A stretch of 6,847 nucleotides of DNA, from contig CAZTVM010000098.1 of the NCBI GenBank assembly GCA_964617065.1, forward strand, positions 1 to 6,847, given 5' to 3'. The notes under the pieces are model-generated. The model saw only the letters and a list, made by a program, of their open reading frames with translations, was not told the origin of the DNA and did no database searches. Positions 1 to 6,628 of this stretch are shown here, one piece after another (within the stretch, counting starts at the first letter, position 1; each line of letters starts with the position of its first letter). Source of the DNA: JAVBNU01 sp964617065. GTDB lineage: Bacteria > Cyanobacteriota > Vampirovibrionia > Gastranaerophilales > Gastranaerophilaceae. A program made the position numbers and the translations under genes.

Positions 1-821
1 TTAATAAAATTAGGCAAAGCAAAACAAGCTTTATGAATATCTTTATTGTAAATCTTACAGCTTTTTGTAATTTTCTCAGCACGCAACTCATCATAAAAAG
101 AAAGAGGCTCAACATTTTTAGAACAAAAAGCCCAAGACCAATTTCCTCCGGGATACGTAGGAATAGAGCCAATAAAAGTGTCGGTAATAGGAAAAACTTT
201 TTTCAAAAGTTTATACATCATTTTCATTTCTTTTTGATTGGCGAATGGCGATTCTGATTGTGCAACCATAATCCCGCCATCTTTCAGAGCATTTTTAACA
301 TTTGTATAGAATTCTTCTGTAAAAAGCCCTTCACCGGGACCCATTGGGTCAGTTGAGTCAATTAAAATCACATCAAAACAGTCTTTTTTGTCTTTTATGT
401 ATTCAATTGCGTCAGCTACTATTGTCTCTACTTTTGAATTATCTAATTCACAGGCAATCGTAGGAAGATACTTTTTGCATGCCTCAATAACCAATCCGTC
501 GATTTCGCACAGGACAATTTTTTTGACAGTTTCATGTTTTACTACTTCTCTGACTGTTCCTCCGTCACCACCACCGATAACTAAAATATTTTCAGGATTT
601 TTATGTGTTAGCATCGGTATATGAGAAATCATTTCGTGATAATAGAATTCATCTCGTTCAGTAGTCATCATCAGACCGTCCAACGTCAAAATTCGTCCAA
701 AAAAATCACTTTCTAAAACATCAACTTTTTGAAATTCAGATTGTTTTGAAAATAAAACATCTTTAATTTTTATTGTTATACCAAATTCATCATTAACAAG
801 CTCAGTGTATTTCAAATCCAT
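1..821 (-). CDS. speE: Spermidine synthase (aminopropyltransferase), 3' end cut by window edge
   Basis: Transfers the aminopropyl group of decarboxylated S-adenosylmethionine to putrescine, giving spermidine and methylthioadenosine in the cytosol. I translated 273 codons from the ATG at 821; the frame is still open at base 1 and reads ALPNFI, the usual end of the family, so only a few codons are missing (family length about 275-290). Visible signatures are TERDEFYYHEM (residues 54-64), the nucleotide-binding loop GGGDGGT (83-89), the acidic LCEID strand end (104-108), the catalytic DSTDPMGP (155-162, with D155 and D158 matching the paired active-site aspartates of the family) and YPGGNWSW (223-230). 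The order is an N-terminal beta domain followed by a Rossmann-like methyltransferase fold. The start is supported by GAAAGG 8 nt upstream. It lies 18 bp after the NTPase gene and is probably co-transcribed with it. No key residue is missing. The family call is very secure; only putrescine as the preferred substrate is assumed. Confidence 0.97.
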   Translation of the reverse strand, partial: MDLKYTELVNDEFGITIKIKDVLFSKQSEFQKVDVLESDFFGRILTLDGLMMTTERDEFYYHEMISHIPMLTHKNPENILVIGGGDGGTVREVVKHETVKKIVLCEIDGLVIEACKKYLPTIACELDNSKVETIVADAIEYIKDKKDCFDVILIDSTDPMGPGEGLFTEEFYTNVKNALKDGGIMVAQSESPFANQKEMKMMYKLLKKVFPITDTFIGSIPTYPGGNWSWAFCSKNVEPLSFYDELRAEKITKSCKIYNKDIHKACFALPNFI

Positions 822-829
822 AATCAAAA

Positions 830-835
830 CCTTTC
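830..835 (-). promoter_or_regulatory. Ribosome binding site of speE
   Basis: GAAAGG reads on the minus strand 8 nt before the ATG at 821. It sits in the 18-bp gap after the NTPase stop codon, so speE has its own initiation signal within the operon. Another ATG at 837 is out of frame with speE and has no comparable site. Confidence 0.7.
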
Positions 836-839
836 ATAG

Positions 840-1514
840 TTACCAAAGTGCTTTAGGCATTAATCGTTCATAAAACCAGACATCAACACCATCAAATTTT
901 TCGTCAAATTGCTGCTGTAATTCGTTAGGAACTCCAATTGCTATGATTGGTAAATCAGCTTTATCAGCAGCTTCTTTAATCAGCTTGTAGCCATTAATAA
1001 TATCTTCTTTCATCGTTTCGTCGCCAAAATGTGTATTGCTAACAATACCTGAAAACTTTTTCCAGTCACGTTTTTCCAGACCTTCTGAAAATTTTATGTA
1101 TTCTAAAATATTTTCGACGCTGCTAGTTTCATATTTCGATGAATTTACGACCAAATATATGTTTAAATCTTCTTCTTTTTCAATATTATTAATAATATCT
1201 AGAATATCAAGCCCCGAAGCACCATAGCCCACATCAATAATTATATCACCCGACTCATTCAAGCAGTTAATTTGTAGCGGTGTAACATAACTTGCGGCTT
1301 CACCTAATCCAAAATAATCAGCTTGTGCAATTACGTTTATTCCACGAGCTTGTAAAGGTTTTATAAGTGGACGTAGAGTATACGCAGGTTCAACTGTATC
1401 TAAATCAACCAACGTTATGTGTTTATTTTGAGCTTTGTATTGCAGTGCTCGGTTTATCGAGGTTTCTGACTTACCACTGGCATAAGCGCCAGTAAAAACT
1501 TCTACTTTTCTCAT
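840..1514 (-). CDS. P-loop NTPase of the CobQ/CobB/MinD-like type
   Basis: A 224-aa soluble protein with a nucleotide-binding fold; its cellular role is unknown. Walker A is GAYASGKS (residues 9-16) directly after the first strand, followed by LVDLDTVEPAYTLRP (35-49), which matches the VDLD-x-V/I-x-P segment of small CobQ/CobB/MinD/ParA-like ATP-binding proteins. A Walker B-like strand is DIIIDVG (90-96) with D94. SNTHFGDET (159-167) lies where such proteins carry a base-contacting N-T/S-H-x-G/L-x-E-T motif. There are no membrane segments or signal peptide. The start is forced: Walker A lies only eight residues in, and an in-frame TAA stands four codons upstream with no start codon between. 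There is no Shine-Dalgarno sequence. It is the upstream partner of speE (18-bp gap), which hints at a link to polyamine metabolism but proves nothing. Fold confidence is high; a specific function cannot be assigned. Confidence 0.9.
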   Translation of the reverse strand: MRKVEVFTGAYASGKSETSINRALQYKAQNKHITLVDLDTVEPAYTLRPLIKPLQARGINVIAQADYFGLGEAASYVTPLQINCLNESGDIIIDVGYGASGLDILDIINNIEKEEDLNIYLVVNSSKYETSSVENILEYIKFSEGLEKRDWKKFSGIVSNTHFGDETMKEDIINGYKLIKEAADKADLPIIAIGVPNELQQQFDEKFDGVDVWFYERLMPKALW

Positions 1515-1520
1515 TCTTGA

Positions 1521-1549
1521 ATTTTATAATAAAAAAATATTCATGTAAA
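1521..1549 (-). promoter_or_regulatory. Probable promoter of the NTPase-speE operon
   Basis: On the minus strand TTTACA (1544-1549) is followed after exactly 17 bp by TAAAAT (1521-1526), each one mismatch from the sigma-70 type consensus. The -10 box ends 6 nt before the ATG at 1514, so transcription would begin at or next to the start codon. AT-rich DNA gives chance matches, but spacer length and position are both good. Confidence 0.55.
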
Positions 1550-1587
1550 TTAATTAAGTAATAAAATTAAAACGTAAAAAAATGTTA

Positions 1588-1616
1588 ATAAGTTGTCACT
1601 TTTAAGGAAATATACT
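1588..1616 (+). promoter_or_regulatory. Possible promoter of the histidine kinase operon
   Basis: TATACT (1611-1616) is a good -10 box that would place a start near 1623, about 20 nt before the kinase ATG. The hexamer at the correct -35 distance (ATAAGT, 1588-1593) is poor. A better-looking TTGTCA (1593-1598) stands only 12 bp from the -10 box, so the promoter may be activator-dependent or read differently. It shares a 129-bp divergent intergenic region with the promoter of the NTPase operon. Confidence 0.35.
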
Positions 1617-1631
1617 AAGCTAAGAACAGAT

Positions 1632-1637
1632 AAAGGG
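1632..1637 (+). promoter_or_regulatory. Ribosome binding site of the histidine kinase gene
   Basis: AAAGGG lies 6 nt before the ATG at 1644. It fixes this start, which also puts the first beta strand of the receiver domain at the very N terminus as expected. Confidence 0.75.
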
Positions 1638-1643
1638 TGAAGG

Positions 1644-3203
1644 ATGCTAAAAAAAGCTAGATTAGTCGTAGTTGATGACGATGTAATGATTACGAATACA
1701 CTGAAAAATGTTTTGTTGTTAGAAGGATTTGATAATGTCGAATATTTTAACAATCCCCTTATGGCGCTTGAATTTTTAAAATTGGAGAAAGCTTCAGTAA
1801 TTATCTCAGACTTTTTAATGCCTGAAATGAATGGAATAGATTTTTTGACAAAGGCTAAAAAATATTCTCCAAATTCAAGTACAATACTTTTAACAGGTTA
1901 TTCAGATAAAGAAAATGCTATTAAAGCAATTAACGAAGTAGGATTGTATAAATATATCGAAAAGCCTTGGGATAACGATAGCTTGCTTATAAGTATAAAA
2001 AATGGTGTTGAACGCAGTCAGCTTATTTCAAATTTGCATGAAAAAATAGCAGAATTAGAAATAGCAAATTCACAAGTTGAAAAGTATTCACATTCTTTAG
2101 AGGAAATTATAGCTGAAAAAACAACCAGCTTAATAAAGACCAATAATAAACTTTCAGCAATTATAAATTATTGTGCAGATGGGATTTTAACGATTGCTGC
2201 AGACGGAAAAATAGAACAAGTCAATCCTGCTTTTGAAAATATGGTAGGACTAGGCGCCAATATGCTTATGCAAAAAAATATCAATGAGCTTCTAAAATCG
2301 GAAGACTTTGATAACATTTTGTCTACGCTGCAAACACCGAAAGAAATTTTCTTGCGCAATGTGACGATTAAAAACGTTATGAATAACAGAATTATTCCTG
2401 TCGAAATAAGTTTCGCACCACTATTCGTTGAAGAAACTGACACAATTCGTTTCGTCGGAGTTATACGTGATGTTCTTTTACAAAAAGAACTTGACCGTTT
2501 GAGAGATGATTTTATCGCTACGTTGACACATGACCTCAGAACACCCTTACTTGCCGCTATACAGACGCTTGATTTCTTTTTAGACGGTACTTTAGGACAG
2601 TTGAATACAAGACAGCTCGAAATTCTTGATACAATGAAAAACAGTAACGAGGATATTTTAGGATTAGTAAATACACTTCTCGAAGTTTATAAATACGAGT
2701 CAGGAAGAATTACTCTTTATCGTGACAATTTTGTATTAAACGATTTGGTCGAATATGTGCAAAAAGAATTAAAACCTTTAGCTGAAAAGAAAAATTTGAA
2801 TTTTGAATTAAACATCTCGCAAACAGACGATTTCGTGATTAATGCAGATAAAAATGAATTGCGCAGAGTTCTCGTAAATCTCTGTGCAAATGCAATTAAT
2901 CATAACAAAACAGGAAAACATGTAGAAATTATTACCAGAGTTCAAAAAAATGATTTGTTGTTATCAGTTAAAGATGACGGAATTGGGATTGCAAAAGAAA
3001 ATATACCTAAAATGTTTAAAAGATTCTCTCAATTGTCCAATAATAAAATCTCTGTCGGTACAGGATTAGGTTTGTATTTGTCGAGACAAATTATAGAGGC
3101 ACACAATGGAAAAATTTGGGTAGAAAGCGATACAAATAAAGGCAGTGAGTTTTTCTTCTTATTGCCGGAGGTAATTCAGCACAAAGCGCAAGTGAACGCT
3201 TAA
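1644..3203 (+). CDS. Soluble hybrid histidine kinase, REC-PAS-HisKA-HATPase_c
   Basis: A 519-aa cytoplasmic sensor kinase with no membrane segment. Domains in order: a receiver domain (about 5-122) with acidic pocket D11-D13, phospho-acceptor D56 in SDFLMPEMNG, T84 and K107 (EKPW); a coiled coil (about 125-172); a PAS domain (about 168-280, ADGILTIAADGKIEQVNPAF); a HisKA dimerisation domain with H296 in THDLRTPL; and an ATPase domain with N-box VNLCANAINHN (411-421), G1 DDGIGI (444-449), F-box MFKRF (457-461) and G2 GTGLGLYLS (472-480). Every residue needed for autophosphorylation and for receiver phosphorylation is present. It lies 12 bp before a NarL-type regulator, its likely phosphotransfer partner. 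The receiver sits at the N terminus instead of after the kinase, so it probably takes input from another kinase or modulates this one. The ligand of the PAS domain is unknown. The H-box region resembles cyanobacterial kinases. Confidence 0.97.
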   Translation: MLKKARLVVVDDDVMITNTLKNVLLLEGFDNVEYFNNPLMALEFLKLEKASVIISDFLMPEMNGIDFLTKAKKYSPNSSTILLTGYSDKENAIKAINEVGLYKYIEKPWDNDSLLISIKNGVERSQLISNLHEKIAELEIANSQVEKYSHSLEEIIAEKTTSLIKTNNKLSAIINYCADGILTIAADGKIEQVNPAFENMVGLGANMLMQKNINELLKSEDFDNILSTLQTPKEIFLRNVTIKNVMNNRIIPVEISFAPLFVEETDTIRFVGVIRDVLLQKELDRLRDDFIATLTHDLRTPLLAAIQTLDFFLDGTLGQLNTRQLEILDTMKNSNEDILGLVNTLLEVYKYESGRITLYRDNFVLNDLVEYVQKELKPLAEKKNLNFELNISQTDDFVINADKNELRRVLVNLCANAINHNKTGKHVEIITRVQKNDLLLSVKDDGIGIAKENIPKMFKRFSQLSNNKISVGTGLGLYLSRQIIEAHNGKIWVESDTNKGSEFFFLLPEVIQHKAQVNA

Positions 3204-3205
3204 AT

Positions 3206-3211
3206 AAGGGG
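3206..3211 (+). promoter_or_regulatory. Ribosome binding site of the response regulator
   Basis: AAGGGG lies 4 nt before the ATG at 3216, in the 12-bp gap after the kinase stop codon. It supports this start. Confidence 0.65.
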
Positions 3212-3215
3212 TATT

Positions 3216-3887
3216 ATGGGAAATATAAGGGTTTTATTAGTAGAAGATCACATGATGACAAGAATGGGTTTATCCCTCGTTTTTGAAAAAGCTGAAGCTA
3301 TTGAACTTATTGCAGAAGCTGATAATGGTGAACAGGGTATAGAACTAGCTAAAGAACTAAAACCTGATGTAATTCTAATGGATATTGGTTTGCCGGTTGT
3401 CGATGGACTGGAAGCAACAAAAAAAATTAAAGAATTTGATGAAAATTTGCATATTTTAATCTTTACGTCAAGAGATAATGAAGAAGACGTATTTTCAGCC
3501 TTAGGTGCAGGGGCTGATGGGTATATAATGAAAGGTGCTACTCCTCAACAACTCACTGCCGCTGTAATCGCCGTGAGTGACGGTACTGCATGGCTCGACC
3601 CTGCAATTGCTAAATTAGTTTTATCAAATATTAACAAACAAAAGAAGTTCGATACTAAGTCTGAAACAAATGATGCCAAGGTTTTTAAGAATACTTTTGG
3701 ACTTACGGAACGAGAATTGGAAGTTTTAAAATTAATTGTCGACGGTTTTTCTAATCCGCAAATTGCTGACAAATTGTATATTACAAGAGCAACCGCAAAA
3801 GCTCATGTGCACAGCATTTTACAAAAATTATATGTAAAAGACCGCACACAAGCTGCTGTTTATGCGATGAAAGAAGGACTCGTTTAA
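3216..3887 (+). CDS. NarL/FixJ-family response regulator
   Basis: A 223-aa transcription factor switched by aspartate phosphorylation. The N-terminal receiver (1-120) has acidic residues E10 and D11, phospho-acceptor D56 in MDIGLP, T84 and K106, all in place. After a charged linker (about 138-160) comes a LuxR-type helix-turn-helix: LTERELEVLKLI (163-174), then SNPQIADKLYI (179-189) and the recognition helix within TRATAKAHVHSIL (190-202), ending DRTQAAVYAMKEGLV. Length and order are standard for the family. It is almost certainly the partner of the kinase just upstream, given the 12-bp spacing. Its targets cannot be read from the sequence; the abutting exported-protein gene is co-transcribed and could be part of the same response. 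The C-terminal helix wording is close to cyanobacterial members of the family. Confidence 0.96.
   Translation: MGNIRVLLVEDHMMTRMGLSLVFEKAEAIELIAEADNGEQGIELAKELKPDVILMDIGLPVVDGLEATKKIKEFDENLHILIFTSRDNEEDVFSALGAGADGYIMKGATPQQLTAAVIAVSDGTAWLDPAIAKLVLSNINKQKKFDTKSETNDAKVFKNTFGLTERELEVLKLIVDGFSNPQIADKLYITRATAKAHVHSILQKLYVKDRTQAAVYAMKEGLV
3873..3878 (+). promoter_or_regulatory. Ribosome binding site of the exported protein gene, inside the regulator gene
   Basis: GAAGGA lies 9 nt before the ATG at 3888, within the last codons of the response regulator. As stop codon and ATG touch, translation of the two genes is probably coupled. Confidence 0.6.
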
Positions 3888-4904
3888 ATGAATAAAGTTT
3901 CAACAAAAAAAATATTAAATATTTTTTTGTTGCTCACTTTTTTGCTAAATACCAGTCCTGCTTTTTCAAGTGCAAGTGACTATAGCTGGCTTGATAATTA
4001 CAAAGAACAACGACGTATAAAAAAACAAGTTAACGAAAAGAAAAAACAAGAAAAATATGACAAAAAAAATCCTGTAAATTTAATGCCACAAACATACGAA
4101 GAATATGTAGAACAATCGCAAGACATAAAAAAATATTCACAAAATCCTGCTACACCTAAGTATGCAACAGATTTAAAATTAACCAATGTGGATAATCCAA
4201 AATTAATAGTCACAAAGTATAATAGCCCTCCAGGTGCTGCAGCTATTAACTTAACTTCATTAAAAAAAGACAGGCAGGTAAATTCATTAGGTGTACTCGC
4301 TGCACAAGGTGATAAAATGGCTTATTCTGCAGTTTATTACGACCAAACTACTCAGAAAACATCTTCTGAGATTTATTACATTTTAACTCAGTCCGAAGGT
4401 TCTTTTGCCCAAAAAATCAAATCTGCAAATATAGCTTTTCGAGTATCAACGCCTATTTTGCAATCAGGAACAGAAGACACTGATTATTCTAAACAAAGTA
4501 TACTGACAATCATTGACTGGTCTGAAGATGGTAGCAAAATTGCGGTCAAAGAGTCTATTGGCGCTAAAGACTATGGGAATTGGCAAACCAATTTGTGGGT
4601 TTATGATTTCAATTTAAAAACGGCTACAAAGCTCAATGAAATTCGTGAAGCTATAAAATACTATTGGCTGAAAAATGAAAATCTAAATTTAGATAATTAT
4701 CACTGGGATATTGTACCACTCGGCTGGGACACTGAAAATCAAGATAGAGTCATACTTGTTGCATTTGTATACACAAAACAAAAACCTAAATTTTTAGGAG
4801 AATGGAGTATTGACGCAAGTGGGAATTTTTCTAAACTTATTTCTTTGGAAAACGCCATTACTCCGATTTCATGTAACGGTTTAATACTTCAAATAGTAAA
4901 ATAA
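3888..4904 (+). CDS. Exported protein of unknown function, possible beta-propeller-like segments
   Basis: I do not recognise the family of this 338-aa protein. The N terminus is a clear Sec-type signal: K2-K8 positive region, hydrophobic ILNIFLLLTFLL (9-20) and a likely cleavage after about residue 27-29 (AFSSAS). There is no cysteine at the cleavage point, so it is not a lipoprotein. A very lysine-rich charged stretch follows (about 38-61). The rest looks beta-rich. IDWSEDGSKIAVKES (209-223) followed by NLWVYDFNLKTATKL (235-249) has the pattern of a TolB/WD40-like blade, and LGWDTENQDRVILVAFVY (278-295) with FLGEWSIDASGNFSKL (302-317) looks like a second one. Two blades alone do not make a closed propeller, so this is tentative. 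The ATG directly follows the regulator stop codon, so it belongs to the same operon and is probably translationally coupled. It may be a periplasmic or surface accessory of the signalling pair, or its output. Confidence 0.85.
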   Translation: MNKVSTKKILNIFLLLTFLLNTSPAFSSASDYSWLDNYKEQRRIKKQVNEKKKQEKYDKKNPVNLMPQTYEEYVEQSQDIKKYSQNPATPKYATDLKLTNVDNPKLIVTKYNSPPGAAAINLTSLKKDRQVNSLGVLAAQGDKMAYSAVYYDQTTQKTSSEIYYILTQSEGSFAQKIKSANIAFRVSTPILQSGTEDTDYSKQSILTIIDWSEDGSKIAVKESIGAKDYGNWQTNLWVYDFNLKTATKLNEIREAIKYYWLKNENLNLDNYHWDIVPLGWDTENQDRVILVAFVYTKQKPKFLGEWSIDASGNFSKLISLENAITPISCNGLILQIVK

Positions 4905-4953
4905 CAAATATTACAAAGTGTTTCAGCTCTAATGCTAATTTAATATATTTTTG

Positions 4954-4983
4954 TTGACAATTAAATAATGTTTTGACTAAAAT
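4954..4983 (+). promoter_or_regulatory. Promoter of the 122-aa protein gene
   Basis: A perfect TTGACA (4954-4959) is followed after 18 bp by TAAAAT (4978-4983), predicting a start near 4990 and a leader of about 39 nt. It is the best sigma-70 type promoter in the window and implies that this gene is transcribed separately from the signalling operon. Confidence 0.7.
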
Positions 4984-5015
4984 TAACTTGTTTATGTGTT
5001 TTGTAGAAAATAGCT

Positions 5016-5022
5016 AAAGGAG
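5016..5022 (+). promoter_or_regulatory. Strong ribosome binding site of the 122-aa protein gene
   Basis: AAAGGAG, near-perfect anti-16S complementarity, sits 6 nt before the ATG at 5029. It is the strongest such site in the window and decides the start. Confidence 0.85.
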
Positions 5023-5028
5023 TAAACT

Positions 5029-5397
5029 ATGAAAGTTTTTGCAATCAGTAGTGGTGTATCGAACAATACCCATTCTCATCAAAATGTACAAAAGTCTTCC
5101 CAGCAGGCAACAACAAACAGTATGCAACTCGCAAATTTCCCTTCGAGCATGATGCTTGCGCAATTTTCTAATGTGTCATTTAGTGGCAGTAGAGAAGAAA
5201 TTGCAAGTGCAAAATTAACAGCAAAAGCTCGTGAAGCCGAAAGTGAAGGACGTTATGGCGATGCAGCCAGATACCAACGTGCAAATCAAGAAATTCTAAG
5301 AGGTGAAGGCAAAGATAGAGATGCACACATAGTTAGTATCGCTGCAACTAAATGTGAAGCGCTCGAAGAAGCACAAAGAGAGCTTGATAAAAAATAA
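5029..5397 (+). CDS. Small hypothetical protein with S/N/Q-rich N terminus and helical C terminus
   Basis: Not recognised; no function can be given. The 122-aa product has two halves. Residues 1-47 are rich in Ser, Asn, Gln and Met and look disordered. A short NVSFSG motif (48-53) separates this from a charged, mainly helical C-terminal half. That half contains AREAESEGRYGDAARYQRAN (67-86), whose spacing of small and aromatic residues resembles one TPR-like helical hairpin, and it ends in EALEEAQRELDKK. There is no signal peptide or membrane segment, so it is probably cytoplasmic unless exported by a non-Sec route. It is a single-gene unit with its own consensus promoter, a strong ribosome binding site and a terminator, which suggests substantial expression. 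Coding character is supported by these signals and by a charge-patterned C terminus. The S/N/Q-rich start with a short F-G motif might be a lineage-specific protein type. Confidence 0.82.
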   Translation: MKVFAISSGVSNNTHSHQNVQKSSQQATTNSMQLANFPSSMMLAQFSNVSFSGSREEIASAKLTAKAREAESEGRYGDAARYQRANQEILRGEGKDRDAHIVSIAATKCEALEEAQRELDKK

Positions 5398-5437
5398 CAG
5401 AAATACCAGCGTTTCGTTTTAAAAAGTAAAAAAGTGA

Positions 5438-5466
5438 GATTAGAGAATTTTCTAATCCTTTTTTTT
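5438..5466 (+). terminator. Intrinsic terminator between convergent genes, probably bidirectional
   Basis: GATTAGA (5438-5444) pairs perfectly with TCTAATC (5451-5457), with a possible G-T pair closing a 4-nt AATT loop. A run of eight T (5459-5466) follows. It stands 40 bp after the stop codon of the 122-aa protein gene. On the minus strand the same stem is followed after a few bases by T-rich sequence (the A-runs at 5421-5433), but it lies beyond the alr stop at 5480, so it can also end alr transcripts. Confidence 0.85.
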
Positions 5467-5479
5467 AATCATTATTTAA

Positions 5480-6622
5480 CTATAATCTAACGTAAACTCG
5501 CCCCAGTCGAACTTTTAACCGACATGTCAACTCATAGTTTATAGTGTTTAATTCTTTCGCCCAATCATTAATTGATAAAAAGTTTTTATCGTCTTCGCCC
5601 AACAACGTCACAATATCACCAGCTTTAGCCTCTACATCTGTAATATCAAACATCATCTGATCCATTGTTATATTACCTATTTGATGTATAAGTTTTCCGT
5701 TCAGTGAGGCTACAAGCTTGTTTGACAATTTCCTCGATACTCCGTCAGCATAACCCAACGGAATTGTAGCTATTTGAGTTGAACCGCTAGTTTGATACGT
5801 ATGTGAATAACTAACACCTTCATTTTTATCTGCATTATGAATATTTACAATTCTAGCTTTTAGAGCTATAGCTTGTTTAAAATTATTATTTTGTAATGTA
5901 GAAAATTCAGGCGCTAAATCAGGCATTAATCCATATAGCGCAATACCGGCTCTTGACATGTTTGTATTTTGATTAAACTTTGAAAGAATTGCGGCCGTGT
6001 TGTTAGTATGAATTAGCAGCCCTTTCGTATCAATATTTTCAATTACACTATTAAATTTATCTATCTGAAGTTTCGTTTTTTCGATATCTTCAGCGCACGC
6101 AAAATGAGTAAATACACCACTCAACTCTATAAAATCAGTAGCTTGCACTTTTTTTATAAAATCAACAGCTCTCTTATAACATACGCCAATGCGATTCATG
6201 CCTGTGTCAATTTTTACATGAGCCTTTGTTTTAATGCCATTTTGTTCGTACGCAACCTTACATGCTTCAATATGCGCTTCAGAAAAAATAGAAATTGTAA
6301 TATCATTTAATGTCGCAGAAGTAACTGACCAAACAGGTACCGCACCTAATACCAGTATCGGCTTTTCAATTCCAGCCTCACGCAGTTGCACACCTTCATC
6401 AATAGAAGCAACACCAAAAACATCTACACCGGAAGCTATAAAAGATGGTGCCAACATTACAGAACCATGACCGTATGCGTCTGCTTTTGCAACTGCCAAT
6501 AATTTTGAATTAGGCTGCAAAAATTTCTTCACCTCACGGACATTTTGTTCTATGTAGTCTAAATTTATTTCAATCCAAGCATCTCGGCGAGTATTTAAAT
6601 ATGCGCTTCTGTTAAATTTCAT
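5480..6622 (-). CDS. alr: Alanine racemase, PLP-dependent
   Basis: Interconverts L- and D-alanine in the cytosol, supplying D-alanine for peptidoglycan; active as a dimer in this family. At 380 aa it is full length. The N-terminal TIM-barrel carries the PLP lysine K46 in AVAKADAYGHG (43-53), HVKIDTGMNRIG (135-146) with K137 at the position often carbamylated, THF (172-174) and SRAGIALYG (223-231) with R224 near the PLP nitrogen. The C-terminal beta domain has the second catalytic base Y272 in GVSYSHTY (269-276), LGYADG (289-294), GNITMDQMMFD (316-326) and YELTCR (363-368). The tail reads VRLGRVY where most members have a Pro after the Arg-Val pair, a small deviation away from the active site. 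The start is forced, because an in-frame TAA lies four codons upstream and there is no later start before the conserved AWIEINLD. There is no Shine-Dalgarno sequence. It converges on the 122-aa protein gene. Confidence 0.98.
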   Translation of the reverse strand: MKFNRSAYLNTRRDAWIEINLDYIEQNVREVKKFLQPNSKLLAVAKADAYGHGSVMLAPSFIASGVDVFGVASIDEGVQLREAGIEKPILVLGAVPVWSVTSATLNDITISIFSEAHIEACKVAYEQNGIKTKAHVKIDTGMNRIGVCYKRAVDFIKKVQATDFIELSGVFTHFACAEDIEKTKLQIDKFNSVIENIDTKGLLIHTNNTAAILSKFNQNTNMSRAGIALYGLMPDLAPEFSTLQNNNFKQAIALKARIVNIHNADKNEGVSYSHTYQTSGSTQIATIPLGYADGVSRKLSNKLVASLNGKLIHQIGNITMDQMMFDITDVEAKAGDIVTLLGEDDKNFLSINDWAKELNTINYELTCRLKVRLGRVYVRL

Positions 6623-6628
6623 ACGATA

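Noticed and set aside
33..624. Two plus-strand frames (74 and 78 aa) at 33-257 and 388-624
   Set aside because: They lie antisense inside speE, whose frame carries all family motifs; neither has a ribosome binding site or recognisable content.
1550..1753. Minus-strand frame of 67 aa spanning the kinase start
   Set aside because: It overlaps the kinase start and its ribosome binding site on the opposite strand, and its product is low-complexity Ser/Thr/Leu/Phe typical of an antisense shadow.
2168..2443. Minus-strand frame of 91 aa inside the kinase gene
   Set aside because: Antisense to the PAS region of the kinase, with no initiation signal and no family resemblance.
3998..4213. Cysteine- and phenylalanine-rich minus-strand frame of 71 aa
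   Set aside because: It is the reverse complement of the lysine-rich, A-rich part of the exported protein gene; the residues are a by-product of AAA/AAG codons.
4905..4952. Possible terminator after the exported protein gene
   Set aside because: Only weak pairings are present (AGC/GCT with a bulge, and ATATTA/TAATAT with a long loop) before a short T run; too weak to call.
6104..6470. Two overlapping plus-strand frames of 68 and 78 aa
   Set aside because: They are antisense to the conserved barrel domain of alr and have no coding signals of their own.
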